From Bacteroidales bacterium (GTDB lineage: Bacteria; Bacteroidota; Bacteroidia; Bacteroidales; SMBSF77), in the NCBI GenBank assembly GCA_021106655.1, contig JAIOTT010000328.1:1-15613 (forward strand): DNA of 15,613 nucleotides, in the 5' to 3' direction. The notes beneath the pieces were generated by a model. That model searched no databases and had not been told where the DNA came from. It worked only from the letters and a program-made list of their open reading frames with translations. A program made the position numbers and the translations under genes. Numbering within the stretch: position 1 is the first letter of the stretch; each line of letters begins with the position of its first letter. Shown one piece after another: positions 14,511-15,613 of this stretch.

Positions 14511-15613
14511 ATGTCGAAAATAAATCCAGCGTTTGCAAGTGATATTAAAAAATATGGTGCATATGATTTTGATGCATGTTATAACTGTGGAAGCTGTACG
14601 GCAGTATGTAATATAACTGCTGAAGATGCAAACTTTCCACGTATGTTTATTCGCCATGGGATGTTGGGCCAGAAAGATGAGATTCTGGGCAGCAAGGAAC
14701 TGTGGTTATGTTATGCATGCGGAGATTGTACAGAGACTTGCCCACGTCAGGCAGCTCCGGGTAATTATATGGCAGCTTTAAGACATTATGCAATAGCAAA
14801 CTATGAAATAACTGGTATCACTAAACTTATATTTAAGAGTAATCCTTTTGCAATTTTCTTTACACTGTTATTGGCAGTTGTTCTGGGTTTTTTCTTATTT
14901 ACTCTGAAACCTGATCATGAAGTTTCCAGATGGATCTTTGATTGGATGCCTTTCCAGATAATTCATGACCTAGGTGTTCTGATCTTTAGCTTAATGGGAA
15001 TTACTGCAGCTATTGGCTTAGTGAAAATGGGAACTAAAATTCATTCCTTGATGAAAGTTAAGAATGCAGGTAAGAGAACATTTAAACACTTTTCTGATGC
15101 AGTTTCTAAAACTATCGTTGAAGTTTCTACTATGAAGAGATACAGAGACTGTGATACTGAACCTGACTCATATTGGTTTTCAAAACCTAATCTGCTGAAG
15201 CCATGGTTTGTTCACTGGACTATTATGTGGGGTTTTATTGGTTTACTCGTTGCTACATCTCTTAACTTTATCCTAAAAGATCCTGCAACCGATGTCTGGT
15301 GGCCAACAAGAATACTGGGAATAGTTGCCGGTATTTTGCTTATGTATGGTACTACTATTGCTATGATATACAGAATAAAAAAAGTAACCGATGCTTACTC
15401 TAACACAAGACTATATGACTGGATGTTTTTAATCTTTCTCTGGGTAGCCGGGCTTACCGGTTTCTGGTTGGTGATTGCGGTAACAATAGATGCCGAAAAT
15501 ATCACAAATGATATCGTCTTTGTTATTCATACTATTATTTCAATGGAATTGGTAATCTTATTTTCCTTCTCAAAATTTGCCCATTCCCTTTACAGACCTT
15601 TTGCATTCTTCTT
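14511..15613 (+). CDS. qmoC: QmoC: HdrC-type iron-sulfur and quinone-interacting membrane subunit (3' end cut)
   Basis: Open from ATG 14511 to the right edge (367 codons); the usual length is around 380, so only the last residues are missing. The N-terminal HdrC part has two [4Fe-4S] motifs: Cys23/26/29/33 (CYNCGSCTAVC) and Cys67/70/73/77 (CYACGDCTETCP). About six membrane helices follow from residue 110, including FAIFFTLLLAVVLGFFLFTL, a 'FVHWTIMWGFIGLLVATSL' helix and the last 'IHTIISMELVILFSFSKFAHSLYR', with histidines suited to bind heme b. This is the HdrC-HdrE fusion typical of QmoC, which exchanges electrons with the menaquinone pool and anchors QmoAB. GAGG (14506-14509) precedes the start. 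Confidence 0.9.
   Translation, partial: MSKINPAFASDIKKYGAYDFDACYNCGSCTAVCNITAEDANFPRMFIRHGMLGQKDEILGSKELWLCYACGDCTETCPRQAAPGNYMAALRHYAIANYEITGITKLIFKSNPFAIFFTLLLAVVLGFFLFTLKPDHEVSRWIFDWMPFQIIHDLGVLIFSLMGITAAIGLVKMGTKIHSLMKVKNAGKRTFKHFSDAVSKTIVEVSTMKRYRDCDTEPDSYWFSKPNLLKPWFVHWTIMWGFIGLLVATSLNFILKDPATDVWWPTRILGIVAGILLMYGTTIAMIYRIKKVTDAYSNTRLYDWMFLIFLWVAGLTGFWLVIAVTIDAENITNDIVFVIHTIISMELVILFSFSKFAHSLYRPFAFF

Noticed and set aside
1..15613. CRISPR arrays, tRNA or rRNA genes, insertion sequences, phage genes
   Set aside because: No regularly spaced repeats, no tRNA-like cloverleaf noticed, no transposase, integrase or terminal inverted repeats seen on either strand.

Overview
The window looks like a chromosomal piece of an AT-rich, probably anaerobic Bacteroidota (Bacteroidales/Marinilabiliales type). 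The signs are a type IX secretion C-terminal sorting domain on the 782-aa protein, a lipoprotein with an acidic 'CKKDDDDD' surface-export tail, TAnnTTTG-type promoter boxes, and many genes without Shine-Dalgarno sequences. Genus and species cannot be read from the window.

Layout. Bases 1-249 are the end of a sensor histidine kinase. A cold-shock protein (460-657) follows. On the minus strand lie a secreted transglutaminase-like T9SS cargo protein (3048-700) and a Crp/Fnr-family regulator (3922-3209). From 4131 to the right edge all genes are on the plus strand and nearly all concern sulfur transfer: TusA, a YeeE/YedE (TsuA-type) transporter, a rhodanese lipoprotein, a surface-type double-rhodanese lipoprotein, an OprO/OprP-like porin, an exported double rhodanese and a second single-rhodanese lipoprotein. 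After a 187-base gap come a DsrE-family protein, a second TusA, an MvhD-like protein, two HdrA-type flavoproteins resembling QmoA and QmoB, a small winged-helix protein, and QmoC (HdrC plus membrane part), which runs off the end.

Reading of the system. Outer-membrane and surface proteins (porin, lipoprotein rhodaneses) would capture or process a sulfane-sulfur compound such as thiosulfate or polysulfide. The YeeE/YedE transporter would move it or its sulfur across the inner membrane. TusA and DsrE would carry it as protein persulfide in the cytoplasm, and the Qmo/Hdr complex would exchange the resulting electrons with the menaquinone pool. The combination YedE + TusA + DsrE recalls the 'YTD' cluster proposed as a marker of sulfur disproportionation; here it is joined to QmoABC and four exported rhodaneses. 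The direction of the pathway is inferred, not shown. No Sat, AprAB, DsrAB or Sox enzyme is in the window.

The most striking detail is that both single-domain rhodanese lipoproteins end in exactly GGCGG, the C-terminal sequence of the SoxY swinging arm that carries sulfur intermediates in the Sox system. One of the two has also lost the catalytic rhodanese cysteine (Ser instead). A perfect FNR/Crp-type palindrome (TTGAT-N4-ATCAA) sits between the regulator and the sulfur genes, at the right distance from a predicted regulator promoter to suggest auto-activation and control of the cluster.
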